Assembly: GCA_949752795.1 (NCBI GenBank)
Contig: OX457058.1
Span: 153,894,353 to 153,958,352 of the forward strand
Reading direction: 5' to 3'
From: Hyperoodon ampullatus
Lineage: Eukaryota > Chordata > Mammalia > Artiodactyla > Ziphiidae
DNA length: 64,000 nucleotides
Below are positions 23,720-35,593 of this stretch, one piece after another. Each line of letters starts with the position of its first letter. Within the stretch, counting starts at the first letter, position 1. The notes below the pieces were generated by a model. That model did no database searches and had not been told where the DNA came from. It worked only from the letters and a program-made list of their open reading frames with translations. A program made the position numbers and the translations under genes.

Positions 23720-23990
23720 AGCCTCCTTTCACATCATCATTTCTCCTTGTCCAAAGCTGAATTCTTTTTGCTTAAAAAATAAAATAAACATAGGGGCTCA
23801 TTTGTCTGTCTCAAATGCTAATTTGCCATTTTGCATACATTTGCATGCTGAATTATTTGGGCCTGACCTTCTAGAGTTTAAGGTAAAATTAATTAATAGG
23901 GTCTCCTGCTACTGCATGTAAACCTCATATTAAGGGTGATGACATAATCAAGTGCCTGATATAGTTAAACTAATTGACTTAATCCCATCT
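23720..23990 (+). promoter_or_regulatory. Repeat-free intronic block with clustered octamer motifs (candidate only)
   Basis: Contains a perfect ATTTGCAT octamer at 23839-23846 and a near-octamer ATTTTGCAT ending at 23836. ATGCTAAT begins at 23815, and several TAATTA-type homeodomain sites follow. All lie in AT-rich sequence without a recognisable repeat. An enhancer role is inferred, not shown. Confidence 0.3.
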
Positions 23991-24424
23991 CAGATTAGAT
24001 GGAAAACTTATCTGAAGACCTGGTCAGAGAATGAGAAAGAGCATGAGAAAGAGGGCAGGTTGAGTGGGGATGATACAAGCTAGGGCCCCACCCTGGGGCT
24101 TCTGTCGGCAACTGTCCATCTTGGTCCCTGGACAGACAGAAGGACTGGCTTGGCTTCTTTAGACGGCTCAGGTTAGAGCTCTAGAGAGGAGCCCAAGCCG
24201 CTGCCCTAAATTAAGCACAGGATACCACATTTCATGCCTCAGTATCGTCTAATCCAGAGCCTGGCACAAAGAGGGTGCTTCTTACTTGCTTTTGCATGCA
24301 TTTATTGAGCAATAACTGTATGTAAACTCTCTTGCTAGGAGTTGTGGCCCATCTAAAGAATTAGATTAATTGCTGCCCTAAGGGTCTCATTTGGGAATAG
24401 GTTAGATAATTAAAAGTCAAAACA

Positions 24425-24570
24425 AAACAAAACTTTTTTCATGGAAAATTTCAAACAAAGGTAGACCAAAGAGTATGATGAACCTCCCCATTACCCTGCT
24501 TCAACAGTTATCCCCCCACGGCCAATCTTGTTTCCTCTCTACCCACCCATTTCCCACCTCCTGTATCTCA
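24425..24570 (-). mobile_element. Ancient L1 fragment
   Basis: 'tcatggaaaatttcaaacaa' and 'gccaatcttgtttcctctct' are antisense old-L1 wording. Confidence 0.55.
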
Positions 24571-25384
24571 CACGTGAGAAGGCAGATGCTTAGTTAGAAT
24601 GCAGCAGGAAGAACCACAAGATGGAGAGCAGAGGCAGGAGGGATGCCACAGGCTTCGGGGGAGAGAGTAGAACAGGAGTTAGGCCTTCAGGATTGATGGG
24701 CAAGTGGCCATGGAGGAAAAGTCCAGAAGGACATTAAGTGCTGTGCACAGAAGCGGACATATTCATGCGGGCACTGAGTGGCCAGCTTAGCCGGAAGGAA
24801 GGCTCATTTGAGCATGAACTCATTCCCAGCACTCCCCTCCCTTTTCCCCATATTACTGAACACACAGGATACTTTTGCAAGGGTGAGTTCCGTGGGAAAG
24901 CTGGGGCTGCTTGTGATTCCCCCAGAACAGCAGGCACTCTTTTGTTTGAGTCAGCCTGAAGTTGCCCACCCCAACATAGGCTTTTCCCTTGAGTTGAATT
25001 TTCCAAGTATTGGGCTGCCCAGAGAACAAGCCCAAGTCTTTAGAGTGTCCACCTCTTATTGCCCATGAGCGAGAGATTAGAACAAGAGGCAACAAACATT
25101 CACAGGCAGTGGGTATCACTTGATGAATTGCAGCCTGCAGATGTTATTAGGTGTTATCCTCCCAGCCCAGGCAGCCCCGAGGGTGCCCCAGCCAGGACAG
25201 CCTCCTCCAGCTGGCCCTGCCCAGCCCAGGCTGACATGTGCACGGCCTCTCCAGGGGACCGCCCCCGCCAGAGGCCTCCTAGCGGAGGGTCCCTCAGAGA
25301 CCCTGCTACCAGGAAGCCACCGTCTGGCTCACACTGGGGAGAGAAGAACACCAGCGGCCGATGAAATATGGGCTGCCGAGTGAC

Positions 25385-25520
25385 AGCAGCTGTGTCTGGA
25401 GTGGCCTCAGATCCTATAATTACATCTCCCTTTATTACCTCTGCTAATGGCCCTCCAGGTCGACAGAAACGATAATAAATTAACAGATTATGAACTCCAC
25501 TTGCCACAAATTATGTGCTC
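25385..25520 (+). promoter_or_regulatory. AT-rich intronic block, candidate conserved non-coding element
   Basis: Within GC-rich surroundings, this block carries 'tataattaca', 'gctaatggcc', 'gataataaattaacag' and 'gattatgaac', a dense set of homeodomain-like TAAT sites, with no repeat signature. Conservation cannot be measured from one sequence. Confidence 0.25.
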
Positions 25521-26024
25521 TTTTTTTTTTTTTAAATTCTAGAAGCTCATGCTGTCAAATCACTGGGGGATGGGGGCTTGGGAAGAGCCTGAATGTTATT
25601 AGATCAGTTGGTGCAGATAAAGCAACTTTCCGGGGGCAGCAGAGCTCAAGGTGGGAGAGGTGGGAGTAGGCAGCCAGCTGGGAGAGCCCCAGGGGCACGG
25701 GCCACACATAGCCTCTCCCAGCAGCCCCTCTGCCCCAGAATTGCTGATCAGCTGATGGAGGAGACCCAGCCCAGCCCAGGAACGCAGAAGTGAAGGGTGC
25801 ATTGCTGAAGGGCAGGGAGGAGTGCTTCAGCTCCTTTGTTTGGGTTTAATAAAAGAAAGAATATGTGCTTCAAGTAAAGATGTGGCAGGGGTTGGGAGTG
25901 ATGTGTTCCAAATACCCATCTTTCTTAAGCCTCACTCTGGGAATCTGTGTATGTGTGTAGCCACTGTGTGTGTGTGCCCTCCCTGTGATCGTTCATACTA
26001 TAACACTGCTTTACACTCTGCTTT

Positions 26025-26270
26025 TTGCATTTAGTTATATGAAATAGTAGCATTTACTATATGCTAAGCCGTGTTCTAAGCGGTCCACACGTTAGCTCAT
26101 TTAATCCAAACAACCCAATGAGGTAAGTACTATTATTATTCCCATTTTACAGATGAGGAAACTGGGGCACAGAAAATGTGCCCAGGGTCACAGCCAGTGG
26201 TCAGCAGAGCTAAGATTCCAACAGACAGGCTGGCTCTGGCATCTGTGCCCTTAACAGTTAACATCTTTCT
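26025..26270 (-). mobile_element. MIR element
   Basis: 'cccattttacagatgaggaa' and 'cagggtcacagccagtggtc', full-length style antisense MIR. Confidence 0.85.
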
Positions 26271-26329
26271 TGGGCTGTGAGTATCTTTCTACATCCACAT
26301 TCATGGTTCTTCCTTATCCTCTCTAGTGG

Positions 26330-26800
26330 CTTCTACTGTTCCATTCACCTAGCTAATAATTACATTTTATTACATTTATATAATAAGTACATATAGTACA
26401 TTGGTTACATTTAGGTTGTCGCCTGCTTTGGGTCGTTACAAACAGATCTAACAAACAGCCTTTTCACATTTATCTTTGTATGTTTACACATACTTTTCTT
26501 TCTAGGAGAAATTCCTAGCAGTGAGATTGCTAGGTTGAAGGGAGAATGCCTTTTATGTTATGCTTGATTTAATGTCACTTCTTCAACACGGACAGGTTCA
26601 AAAGCCAAAACTAGACAGAAACGCGTAGGTAGAACTCTCACCTCCATCCCCATCCCCTCCGCCTCCTTTCTCCTAGAGATAATTTTTATTTCTCATTTTT
26701 CCTTCTTGTGTTTCTTTTGTCAAACATCAGAAAATATTTGAGCTATTTCAAATATTAGAAAATATCCAATATTTCCCCCCTGACCTTGCACAAAACCAAG
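26330..26800 (-). mobile_element. Ancient L1 fragment
   Basis: 'aaattcctagcagtgagatt' and 'gctaggttgaagggagaatg' match antisense L1 wording. The second half is less certain. Confidence 0.55.
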
Positions 26801-27509
26801 CAGCCTCTATCTGCTGTGCAGCACTTTGGGGTGTGCACCTGGATTTTCAAAGCTATTTCTAGATCCTCTGAAGAAGCTCAAGGAAGAAGAGAAGAGTCAG
26901 GGGCTGAGTCACTTCTCAAACCAGCCTAGCGAGGGGTGTGCACACAGGCCTCAGGACACCCTCAGGTGGTGGTCCCACATCCCCAAGGTGCTCCATCCCC
27001 CCCTCCACCGCACCCTCTGCCACCGACCTGCCCTGTAGGCCTGCCTCTGACTCAGGCATGATAAGCAAAGGCAGCTAAATCCGGGCTCATGTCTAGAGGA
27101 CTAAGAGGGTCCAACTATGTTCTTCTGGCCCATCTTCTCGTCACCCAGGAGTCGAGGCCTGGTGGCACCTGTCCGTTCTCACCTCTGTGCCAGGAATGTT
27201 TGTGGGGCCCCTTTGCACCAGGCTGGGCGCTTGGCAGTGGGGCTCGGAAGCTGAGCAGCTTGGTGCCCGTACTCCCGGGAGCCCGGGGCACAGGAATGAC
27301 AGCGGTCCGTGCAGACACACCCCTTCAGGGCTCCACCTCGCCCTTCAGAGCTCAGCCCCAAAGTCTCCTCTTCTGCAGAGTCCCCCGGACTCTCTCATTT
27401 GGGCCAAATTCCCCCGTTGCATGTTCTCAGCCCTTCATCTCACTGGAGCTCTTCTTACAGCTGTAACCTCATGGGGACACGCCGTAACTTGGGGTGTGGC
27501 TTTCCCTCT

Positions 27510-27615
27510 TGACTGAGCTCTTGAAGGCAGGGATCGGCTCTGGTTCCAGCTGGCCATTCTGTCCCAGGTGCCTAGCACAGGGCCTGGCACTTAGTAGGTG
27601 CTCAGAAAGTATGTG
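27510..27615 (+). mobile_element. L2 3' end
   Basis: 'cttgaaggcagggatcggct', 'gtgcctagcacagggcctgg' and 'cttagtaggtgctcagaaag' are the terminal phrases of L2. Confidence 0.75.
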
Positions 27616-28471
27616 GGGCGTGAACAAGGGGGTAGAGCGTGTTGCTCATGTCCTTCTAGCCGTGAGCCTCTCGTGAATCTTTTGTCTTTCGTTTCCAGAA
27701 GCCTAGCTCCTACCTCACCCTCCCTCTCTGCCACCTTCCAATTCAATTGTCTATTAATTTTGCCCCGTCCACCTCCTACATCTTCCCTCCCAGTCTGTCT
27801 GCCTTCAGACCCGCACCCCCAGTGCAGTCCCACACGTCCCTACGTACACACACACCCCGTGCTGGCTGATTGGTATCTGTTAATTAATGTCGCCCCAGGC
27901 CTCTCCTGCTCAGAGGCCCGATAAGGGAAATTGGATGTCCATTTCTATCTATCTTTCATTACCACCCGGCTCTCCCCGCCACCACGGGCAGCCCACACCC
28001 GCTCCCACTCTGGGATCTGGATGACAACACACGAGCACCTGACCCCTCTGTGCCACAGCCTCTCCCCCGAGAAGGCGCATCAATCCACGCTCACCCGTGT
28101 CGGCAGTATAATCGCTCCAGCTCTGTGGGCGATCACCCGGGGATGCCAGCAGCCGGGTGGTGATCCCAGGTCCGGGTGTACAGATCGGCCTGCGAACTGT
28201 GATAGTCAGACTAAAAAGGGTGTTTCCTGGGAAAGGGGTACCTGCTGAGTGAAGCGGGGCTTCCTCCCCTGGATGCCCCTTACAGTTGGACACTGGTTGT
28301 TGCGCTGGTTGGAAAACAGGGAGGGACAGTGGCTTTTAGAGACAGAGGACAGCAGATGAGGGTGGAATAGACTCCAAGAAAACCCAGAGGGATGGGCCAA
28401 TCCAGAGGCTCGGGACCGCCCCCGGCCTCCAGTCTAGGGGCGGGGGAGAAGAATCAGGTCAATAGCATGCT

Positions 28472-28490
28472 AACAACAACAACAACAACA
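28472..28490. repeat. (AAC)n microsatellite
   Basis: About six AAC units followed by AGT-type degenerate units. Confidence 0.85.
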
Positions 28491-29019
28491 GTAATAGTAA
28501 CAGCTACAGCCATCACTACCTTCCTCGTTCACGTGTACTGAGCACCAGCTGTGTGCAGGGGGAGGTGTTAGGTGCTTCCCACGGCCATCTCTTTTCATCT
28601 TCACTGCACCCCGAGTCAGAACACTGCATCTAAGTGGGGTTAGGTTCTAGGTCAGCAAGTAAAGAGCCCTACATAAGCAAAATTACCCGTGGAGCTCCCT
28701 TAATTTCCGTTGTCCGTGACGGGTGCGTAGTGCAATGGCTTTGTGGATACCTTTCCTTTTTGGTACATCTGGTGTGGTCAGTCTTGGAACCCATCACTGA
28801 GTTTCTGGTTGAAGTTACTGCCTTGTGTTTAGTGACCAAGATATTTAAAAATCAACTCTCCTCCTCCCTCCCTGCTTCCCACCTTCCTTCCTTCCTTTTT
28901 TTTTTTTTCTTTCTCTTAAATCAAGATGTTCATTGACTTTACCTAAGTTAAGTGCATATATACTACAGTTCCAGGGTGTCATTCTCATGAGTAAGAGCTC
29001 AGTAAATGTATGTTTTGTA

Positions 29020-29235
29020 ATCATGGTCTCATTTAGACCTCACAGTGACTCTCTGAAGCAGGCACTGCTATTATACCCATTTCATAGATGAGGAAGCTGA
29101 GGTTTGGGGAAGTAGCACAGCTCTTCAAGGTCAGCCTACAGGTAGTAAACGCAGATCGGGGTTCAAGCCCAGGCAATCTCCAGAGCACACTGAACAAGAC
29201 AGTGTCGTGATTCTGGAGCTGCCCCTGCCTCATCC
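29020..29235 (-). mobile_element. MIR element
   Basis: 'cccatttcatagatgaggaa', 'cttcaaggtcagcctacagg', 'gcagatcggggttcaagccc'. Confidence 0.85.
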
Positions 29236-29897
29236 TTCTTTCACTCTGAACTCAGCCTCCTTGCTAGTAGGGAGGGGGAAACGCCCATGATCCAAGCTCA
29301 CAGAATACAGGACTGCTGGGGTCATTGTTAGGTGGAGAGTGATGGCCAGGCCAGTGGGGGTCTGACCTCTGGGAGGACAGGCTGCCTGTGAGAAAGTGCC
29401 CCCTGACCCTGGGCGCTCTTGAGCTCTTAGCAGCCCCAGGCTGTGGTCACTGGCTGGGAACAGCTGATTCCTCCTCGTTCCTGGTTGGGCCCCTGGGTCT
29501 CGGCACAGCTGAGACTCTGTATTGAGGTCAGGCGTCGCTCTAAAGCACTAAAGCCTCCCCTGCACTGAGCAGAGAGGGGGATATGGAAACTCCTCTGAGT
29601 GGAGGGCACCCTATACTGCCACCTCCTGATTCTACTATGAATTCAATAACTCCTTAAATTACAAATGCATTTAATTGATCAAAAAGCCTCTCTGCACATT
29701 CGAAAAATACCGTAGAACTAACAATAATAATGATAATAACAACTGTCAACATTGACGCAGCTCTTGTTTTGTTAAGTCTTCTCCATGAATTCCATGTCTG
29801 ACTCATTCACCAAGGGAAGGACAATGAGACCAGCAGATAAAAGGGAGAGGCAGGATCCAGAGGTTCCCCACCAGCCCCAGGTGGCCTGCCCACCTGA

Positions 29898-30278
<381 letters not shown>

Positions 30279-30454
30279 TGAGCAGGACCTCTGTAAGGGG
30301 CAAGAATGGTGTGAAGATGCCAGAGCTTCTTGTCACCAAAGATTGTGCAAGGGGTGGCCTGGAGTTGAAGAGATGGTGATGAAGGCTGGCATTGGTTGAG
30401 TATTTCCTAAGGCCTTGATTTGCAGGGCATTCTGCTAGGCCCTTGCCATGAAGA

Positions 30455-30685
30455 TCAGCACAAGGTTAAGGGCACGGATTTTAGAGGAAAGTTGCTAAGA
30501 GTCAAATCCTGCTCCTGCCACTTGGGCAAGTCTGTGCCTCACTTCACTCTGTGCCTCAGTTTCTTCATCAGTAAAATGGGAACAACAAACAGTCCAGAAG
30601 AAGACTCCATCCTAGAAGACTATGGAAGGGATTTATTTATATATAATTATGCTTACAATATGCCTGGCATATAATAAGGACTCAG
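30455..30685 (+). mobile_element. MIR element, 5' member of an inverted pair
   Basis: 'ggttaagggcacggatttta', 'ctgtgcctcagtttcttcat', 'atgcctggcatataataagg'. It is followed almost at once by an antisense MIR. Confidence 0.85.
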
Positions 30686-30689
30686 TCTG

Positions 30690-30890
30690 TTAAATCAATT
30701 AGCCATGAACAGATTTCATCTTACAATCAACTCTATGAACAAAGTTATTATTTTAACCCCATTTTACAAATGGGGAAACTGGGGCTTGGAAAGGTGAAGC
30801 AAATTGCCCAGGGTCACACAGTTAAAGAGTGTCAGACAGAGCTAGGACCCAAACCAAGGTCCTCTGATTCCAAAATCAACTCCAAGCTTA
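30690..30890 (-). mobile_element. MIR element, 3' member of an inverted pair
   Basis: 'cccattttacaaatggggaa', 'attgcccagggtcacacagt', 'gctaggacccaaaccaaggt'. Opposite orientation to the MIR ending at ~30685. Confidence 0.85.
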
Positions 30891-31194
30891 TACACACTCC
30901 TTGAATCTCCCACTCAAATTGCTCAGACCCAAGAGAGAAAACTTTCCTGGCATTAAAAAGGAGGCTTCACTCCATTTCTTTTAGCGCCCACCAACTTCTA
31001 GCTAGACTATCTGGGGAGAGGCCGGGCATTGGTAACTCAGGTAAGTGAGCTTGAATGTAACCTGTGTCCACACTCTGCAGGTACCAGGCCAGGTGCAGGG
31101 GTTGTGGTGGGGATTGCAGAAGAAGGAGAAAGGCAGGGTCCCTGTCCTAAATAGAGAGTGTCAGGCACGCAGACACATAATTCTGCTGCTGGGC

Positions 31195-31445
31195 GCATGC
31201 AGTAGTCAATTGCTCAGATCTCAGTCAAGTTCAAAGTGGACCCAAGTTCAAATTCTAGCTCTGATACTTAGTAGCAGTGTGACCTTGGGCAAGTTGGCAA
31301 CCTTCCGTAGCTCGGTCCTGTGTGTAATGTGGGGATGTCCCCATCCCTCCTCCAAGCACTTTTTTAAATGACTGACTGAAGATAACGTGCTTAGCCCAGT
31401 GCCTGGCCTAGAGGAAATGTTCAGTAAATATTAATTGTTATCATT
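31195..31445 (+). mobile_element. MIR element
   Basis: 'gcagtgtgaccttgggcaag', 'tagcccagtgcctggcctag', 'gttcagtaaatattaattgt'. Confidence 0.85.
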
Positions 31446-32199
31446 ATTATTAATATTAGAGAAAACAAGTGTTATCAGTGTATGGAAGAGAGAGAGCTGG
31501 CTCCAGACGGAGACAGTACAAATAGGGGAACCAGCCAGTTTGCTTAATGCTGTCACACTTTCACTGGAAGTTCCATGTCCTGGGAAACCTCAATCCCTGT
31601 AAAACTGAGACAGTTGGTCCCCTAACAAATGGCTTCACAGAGAATACAGGGGATGCTGTCACTGCCCCACTCAGACCCCCTTTACTGGGTGAGTGCATCC
31701 GTGCCCCAGCTGCTGAATTTTGCTGCTGATAGCACACAACTGCCCCCTTCGCCAGAGACCTACCCTCACCTGCCTTGCTTGGAGGGTTACGTATCCAACC
31801 CCCCCACCCCCTTCGCACCTTCAGCCAAAAGCGGACCCACACAGGGGAAACAAAGGCTGGACTCCTGGAGTGGGATCAGGTGCGAGCCAGGCTGCATGCA
31901 TCCTTACGTGCTTGCCCCGCCCTTGCCCTATCCCGCCTCCTCACCTTCCGTTCTCCTGAAAGCACGCTCGCCACAAATCCCATGCACCCGAACCCCCATC
32001 TCAGGCTCTGCTTCCAGGGAATGTGACCTGATAGACAGAAGGAAGCTTTTTTTTTTTTTTTAGTTCAAATCCTTTTCATTAAAAAACTAATGCAAAATAA
32101 GAGTTAAACATTTTACATACTTCTGTAGAGACCATTTACACACACCTTGATTCCAAAATTGTAATGTAGTCTGTTAGAGAATGCTAATGCTGTTGGTTT

Positions 32200-32860
32200 C
32201 TTTTTGGTACAGTTTCAGATTGACAGAATAACTGAGCAGATAGTATATAGAGTTCCATACACCATCCCACCTTCATTCCCCAGCACCTGTACACAATTCC
32301 CATTAACATCTTGCGTTAGTGTGGTAATTTGTTGCAATTAATGAGCCAATTTTTTTTTAATCTGACGACTTTTTTTTTTTTAGTTTCATTTATTTATTTA
32401 TTTTTGGCTGCATTGGGTCTTCATTGCTGCACACTGGCTTTCTCTAGCTGCAGCGAGCAGAGGCTACTCTTTGTCGTGGCGCGCGGGCTTCTCACTGCAG
32501 TGGCTTCTCTTGTTGCGGAGCACGGGCTCTAGGCGCGTGGGCTTCGGTAGTTGTGGCACACGGGCTTAGTTGCTCTGCGGCATGTGTGATCTTCCCAGAC
32601 CAAGGCTCAAACCCATGTCCCCTGCAGTGGCAGGTGGATTCTTAACCACTGCGCCAGCAGGGAAGCCCAATGAGCCAATACTGATACATTATTATTAACA
32701 AAAGTCTACAGTTGCCTTCAGAGCTTACTCTTTGTGTTGTCCGGTTCTATCAGTTTTGACAAATGCACAACGACAAATCTCCATCATCACATATCATGCA
32801 GGATAGTTTCACACCGTCACAGTTCCCTGTGCTCTCCTATTCCAAGGGAAACATTGTCAT
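32200..32860 (-). mobile_element. Ancient L1 fragment split by a CHR SINE
   Basis: 'cagattgacagaataactga' and 'gttccatacaccatcccacc' before the SINE, and 'tcagttttgacaaatgcaca' and 'tctccatcatcacatatcat' after it, read as one antisense old-L1 sequence. Confidence 0.7.
32351..32668 (-). mobile_element. Long CHR-type SINE (one internal unit)
   Basis: Antisense copy from the T run to 'gcgccagcagggaagccc'. Target-site duplication 'aatgagccaat' at 32340-32350 and 32669-32679. The 'gtagttgtggc' internal unit occurs once. Confidence 0.94.
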
Positions 32861-33343
32861 CAGCGGTTGTAGAGGGGCTGAGGGTTTGGGTGGGCCGAGG
32901 AGGAGAGGGGACCAGTGAAATCAGAGGACACAGGGCAAACACAGCGAGATGCAGCAAGGCTGCCCAGACCCTGGAGGGCACCTCCTGGATGTTGGACTCT
33001 CCTGACCACTTCTCACGAGACCCGGGGCGCACGCTTGCCCGGGCCAGGAGAGGAACGTGAGGAGGTAGGAGGCCACTCAGCTGTCGCCTCCACCCACTCC
33101 TCAACGCCAAGCTTTCAGAGGACTCCTTAGCTCTGCCAGCTGCTCTGGCCTTAGATCTCAATACATACAGACATGCACACATGCACATGCGCACACACAG
33201 ACATACACACCTACAAATACAAAACACCTGAGGACTGACGGAGCCCGTCAGGAGCTGCCGCTAGCATCAAGCTTTGCCTGAGTAGGTGCTTTGCCATGAG
33301 AGACAAAGTGCCAGGGACCTGGACTTCTTGCCCCAGTGGCATT

Positions 33344-33424
33344 TACCAGGCCATCCTGCAGCTCTGTGCAGATTCAAGAGCTCCAAGTGGAAAAAGAGGA
33401 GTTTGTGATGCCTCAGGCCTTGGC
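33344..33424 (+). pseudogene. Decayed partial duplicate of the ESRRB LBD exon
   Basis: 33344-33363 matches exon bases 30105-30124 at 18 of 20 positions. After a short gapped stretch, 33387-33424 matches 30150-30187 at 31 of 38. The spacing is 2 bases shorter here, so the frame breaks: the left part still reads YQAILQL and the right part, in another frame, QVEKEEFV. These correspond to YRAILQL and KVEKEEFV of the real exon. No acceptor or donor frames a usable exon. The copy has the same orientation as its parent and lies in the intron immediately after it, so a local exon duplication that decayed is the simplest reading. Confidence 0.8.
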
Positions 33425-33834
33425 TGCATCATGGAGCGATCAGATGCAGGCAGGAAACAGAGAAAGAACAGGGCTGTTTGTTTGGAGGTTAGGCTAGAAG
33501 AGCTGTTGGTGTCAGAGCAGAGGCTCCAGGACTCTGAAGGGAGTGGGGTGGAATAGGGTCAGTATAAGGAGCCGTGAAAGGTTGTGGAGGAGCGACCTAT
33601 CCCCAGCAGCGAGGTAGGACAGTCACCCAGGCAGACAGTGTGTTAGCTGGAGGAGAGACAGGGGCTAGGAGATCACTGGAGTGGTGCTGGTGGCAGCCCC
33701 GAGGGCCACCACGGGTGCCACTGCGGAGGCTGAGTGGGCAGTAGCAGGTCAGAGGCTTTGGCCCCAAACCACACCCCCTTGGAGCCTGCTGGCTGTCTTT
33801 CACCCCACCTCCCGGCCTCTCCAAGGCTCCCTGA

Positions 33835-33960
33835 CAGCAGAAAAAATTCATAGCCATTGATTTTGTAATTAACAGTTTATCAATGCCATCGATACAGACT
33901 CGCTGATAGATTGCAAAGGAATTAATCTTCCAATGTTATTTTATTTCATTTTTGGTCGAA
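33835..33960 (+). promoter_or_regulatory. AT-rich intronic block, candidate conserved non-coding element
   Basis: 'gccattgattttgtaattaa', 'cagtttatcaatgccatcga' and 'gattgcaaaggaattaatct' form a repeat-free AT-rich island in GC-rich intron with several homeodomain-like and one ATCGAT site. Function is inferred only. Confidence 0.25.
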
Positions 33961-34239
33961 GGCAGCTGCCAATTTTGGCCTCCTTGGGGAGCGTGGGGTG
34001 GTGGGGAGAGGAAACCGGCAGGAAGCAAGGAATCTGGATGGCCAGGTCCCAGCCTTACAGGGACTAGTGCATCTTGGCTGCACGCTCTGGAATCAGCCAA
34101 GAGTGTAGGAATGGAGCCACGCTTCATCCCCAGCTGGCAAAGGAAGAGTCCTCACCACCTTGGTAACAAGGAGCAGAAAAATGTGGAGGAGTCTTAGGTA
34201 TGGGGCCGGCCCTGCAAGAGCACTCTCCCGCAGTCTGAG

Positions 34240-34450
34240 TTTTCACAGTAATGATAATAACAACATTTATTGGTGCCTGATGACGTGCTAGTTCATTTAC
34301 CCCTCACCACTACCCTGTGAGGTAGGCACTCTCATCTGTTCCATTTCACAGACAGGAAACAATCTCAGAGAGCCTAAGTAACTTGGCCAAAGTCACACAG
34401 CATCTGAGACTCCAGAGTCTTATCCACCTCATTCTACTGCTATTCTCCTA
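34240..34450 (-). mobile_element. MIR element
   Basis: 'ttccatttcacagacaggaa', 'acttggccaaagtcacacag', 'gactccagagtcttatccac'. Confidence 0.8.
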
Positions 34451-34594
34451 AGAAAAAGAGACAGGACCCTTGGAGGCATGGGCTGAGTATGGATCCAAAA
34501 TGTCAGAGGGAATTACTGGGGTTAGCCAGTTGGTACAACTGCCCTTGGCAGTCTGGTATCTAAACCAACCCAGCATGCAAAGGAATTGCCCTGC

Positions 34595-34816
34595 TTTTTT
34601 TTTTTTTTTTGTAGTATGCGGGCCTCTCACTGTTGTGGCCTCTTCCGCCACGGAGCACAGGCTCTGGACGCGCAGGCTCCGAACCCGCAGGCCCAGCGGC
34701 CATGGCTCACGGGCCCAGCCACTCCATGGCAGATGGGATCCTCCAGGACCGGGGCACGAACCCGTGTCCCCTGCATCAGCAGGCGGACTCCCAACCACTG
34801 CGCCACCAGGGAAGCC
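34595..34816 (-). mobile_element. Young CHR-type SINE with a small internal insertion
   Basis: Antisense full-length copy. Target-site duplication 'tgccctgctttttt' on both sides. Compared with its siblings it has about 15 extra bases where 'gcaggctccgaacccgcagg' stands in place of the usual single 'gcaggctca', an internal partial duplication. Confidence 0.94.
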
Positions 34817-35380
34817 CTGCCCTGCTTTTTTTGAAGACTTCAGGAAATTTGCCCAGTCTTCCTTGACAACCCACCCGCCTTGACAACCCACCAACCCACC
34901 ACAACTTCAAGTTCCCTTGATTCACATGCACCCTTACCCTCCCACCTTTGGCAGGCCCTGGGGGCTGCAGTTCAGGGTGGTGGCTCGATATCTTTAAGGC
35001 ACCTCAGAAGAGGGCTGGTTATTTTCCCGAAGGCCTTGAAGTCGGTTCTACTTTGCGTCTGCTCAGACCCAGCTGTCAGCAGGCACCTCCCTGCCCCTCT
35101 GGGATTTAGGTAAATTTCATTTGAAGTTCATGGCCTGAGTCCAAAGCCCTCCCCAGGATTCTGTAGAACTCCCAAGAGCATCTCCCATCACTGTGCTCCA
35201 TGTGTCCAGCCATGCTATCTTAGTCCCCCCATATCCCCCACCACAGGGCACCCAGACACAGAGATCAGCCCCTTTATCTGTGTATGTATACTGTGACAGC
35301 TATTTTGTAAGGTTAGTGAATGCACTGAAGACTTGAGCTGGTGCCTAGTGGAAGCAGTAACAATAATAATCATGATGATG

Positions 35381-35593
35381 GGGCTTCCCTGGTGGCGCAG
35401 TGGTTGAGAGTCCGCCTGCCAATGCAGGGGACACGGGTTCGTGCCCCGGTCCGGGAAGATCCCACATGCTGCGGAGCGGCTAGGCCCGTGAGCCATGGCC
35501 GCTGAGCCTGCACGTCCAGAACCTGTGCTCCGCAATGGGAGAGGCCACAACAGTGAGAGGCCTGCGTACCGCAAAAAAAAAAAAAAAAAAAAA
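35381..35593 (+). mobile_element. Young CHR-type SINE
   Basis: Sense full-length copy with 21-base A tail. Target-site duplication 'aatcatgatgatg' before and after. The downstream copy runs directly into a GAT-rich microsatellite. Confidence 0.96.

Noticed and set aside
33296..33556. 86-codon frame over the exon fossil as a functional alternative exon
   Set aside because: Only the first part matches the ESRRB frame; a net 2-base shift destroys the rest, and no suitable splice sites frame it.
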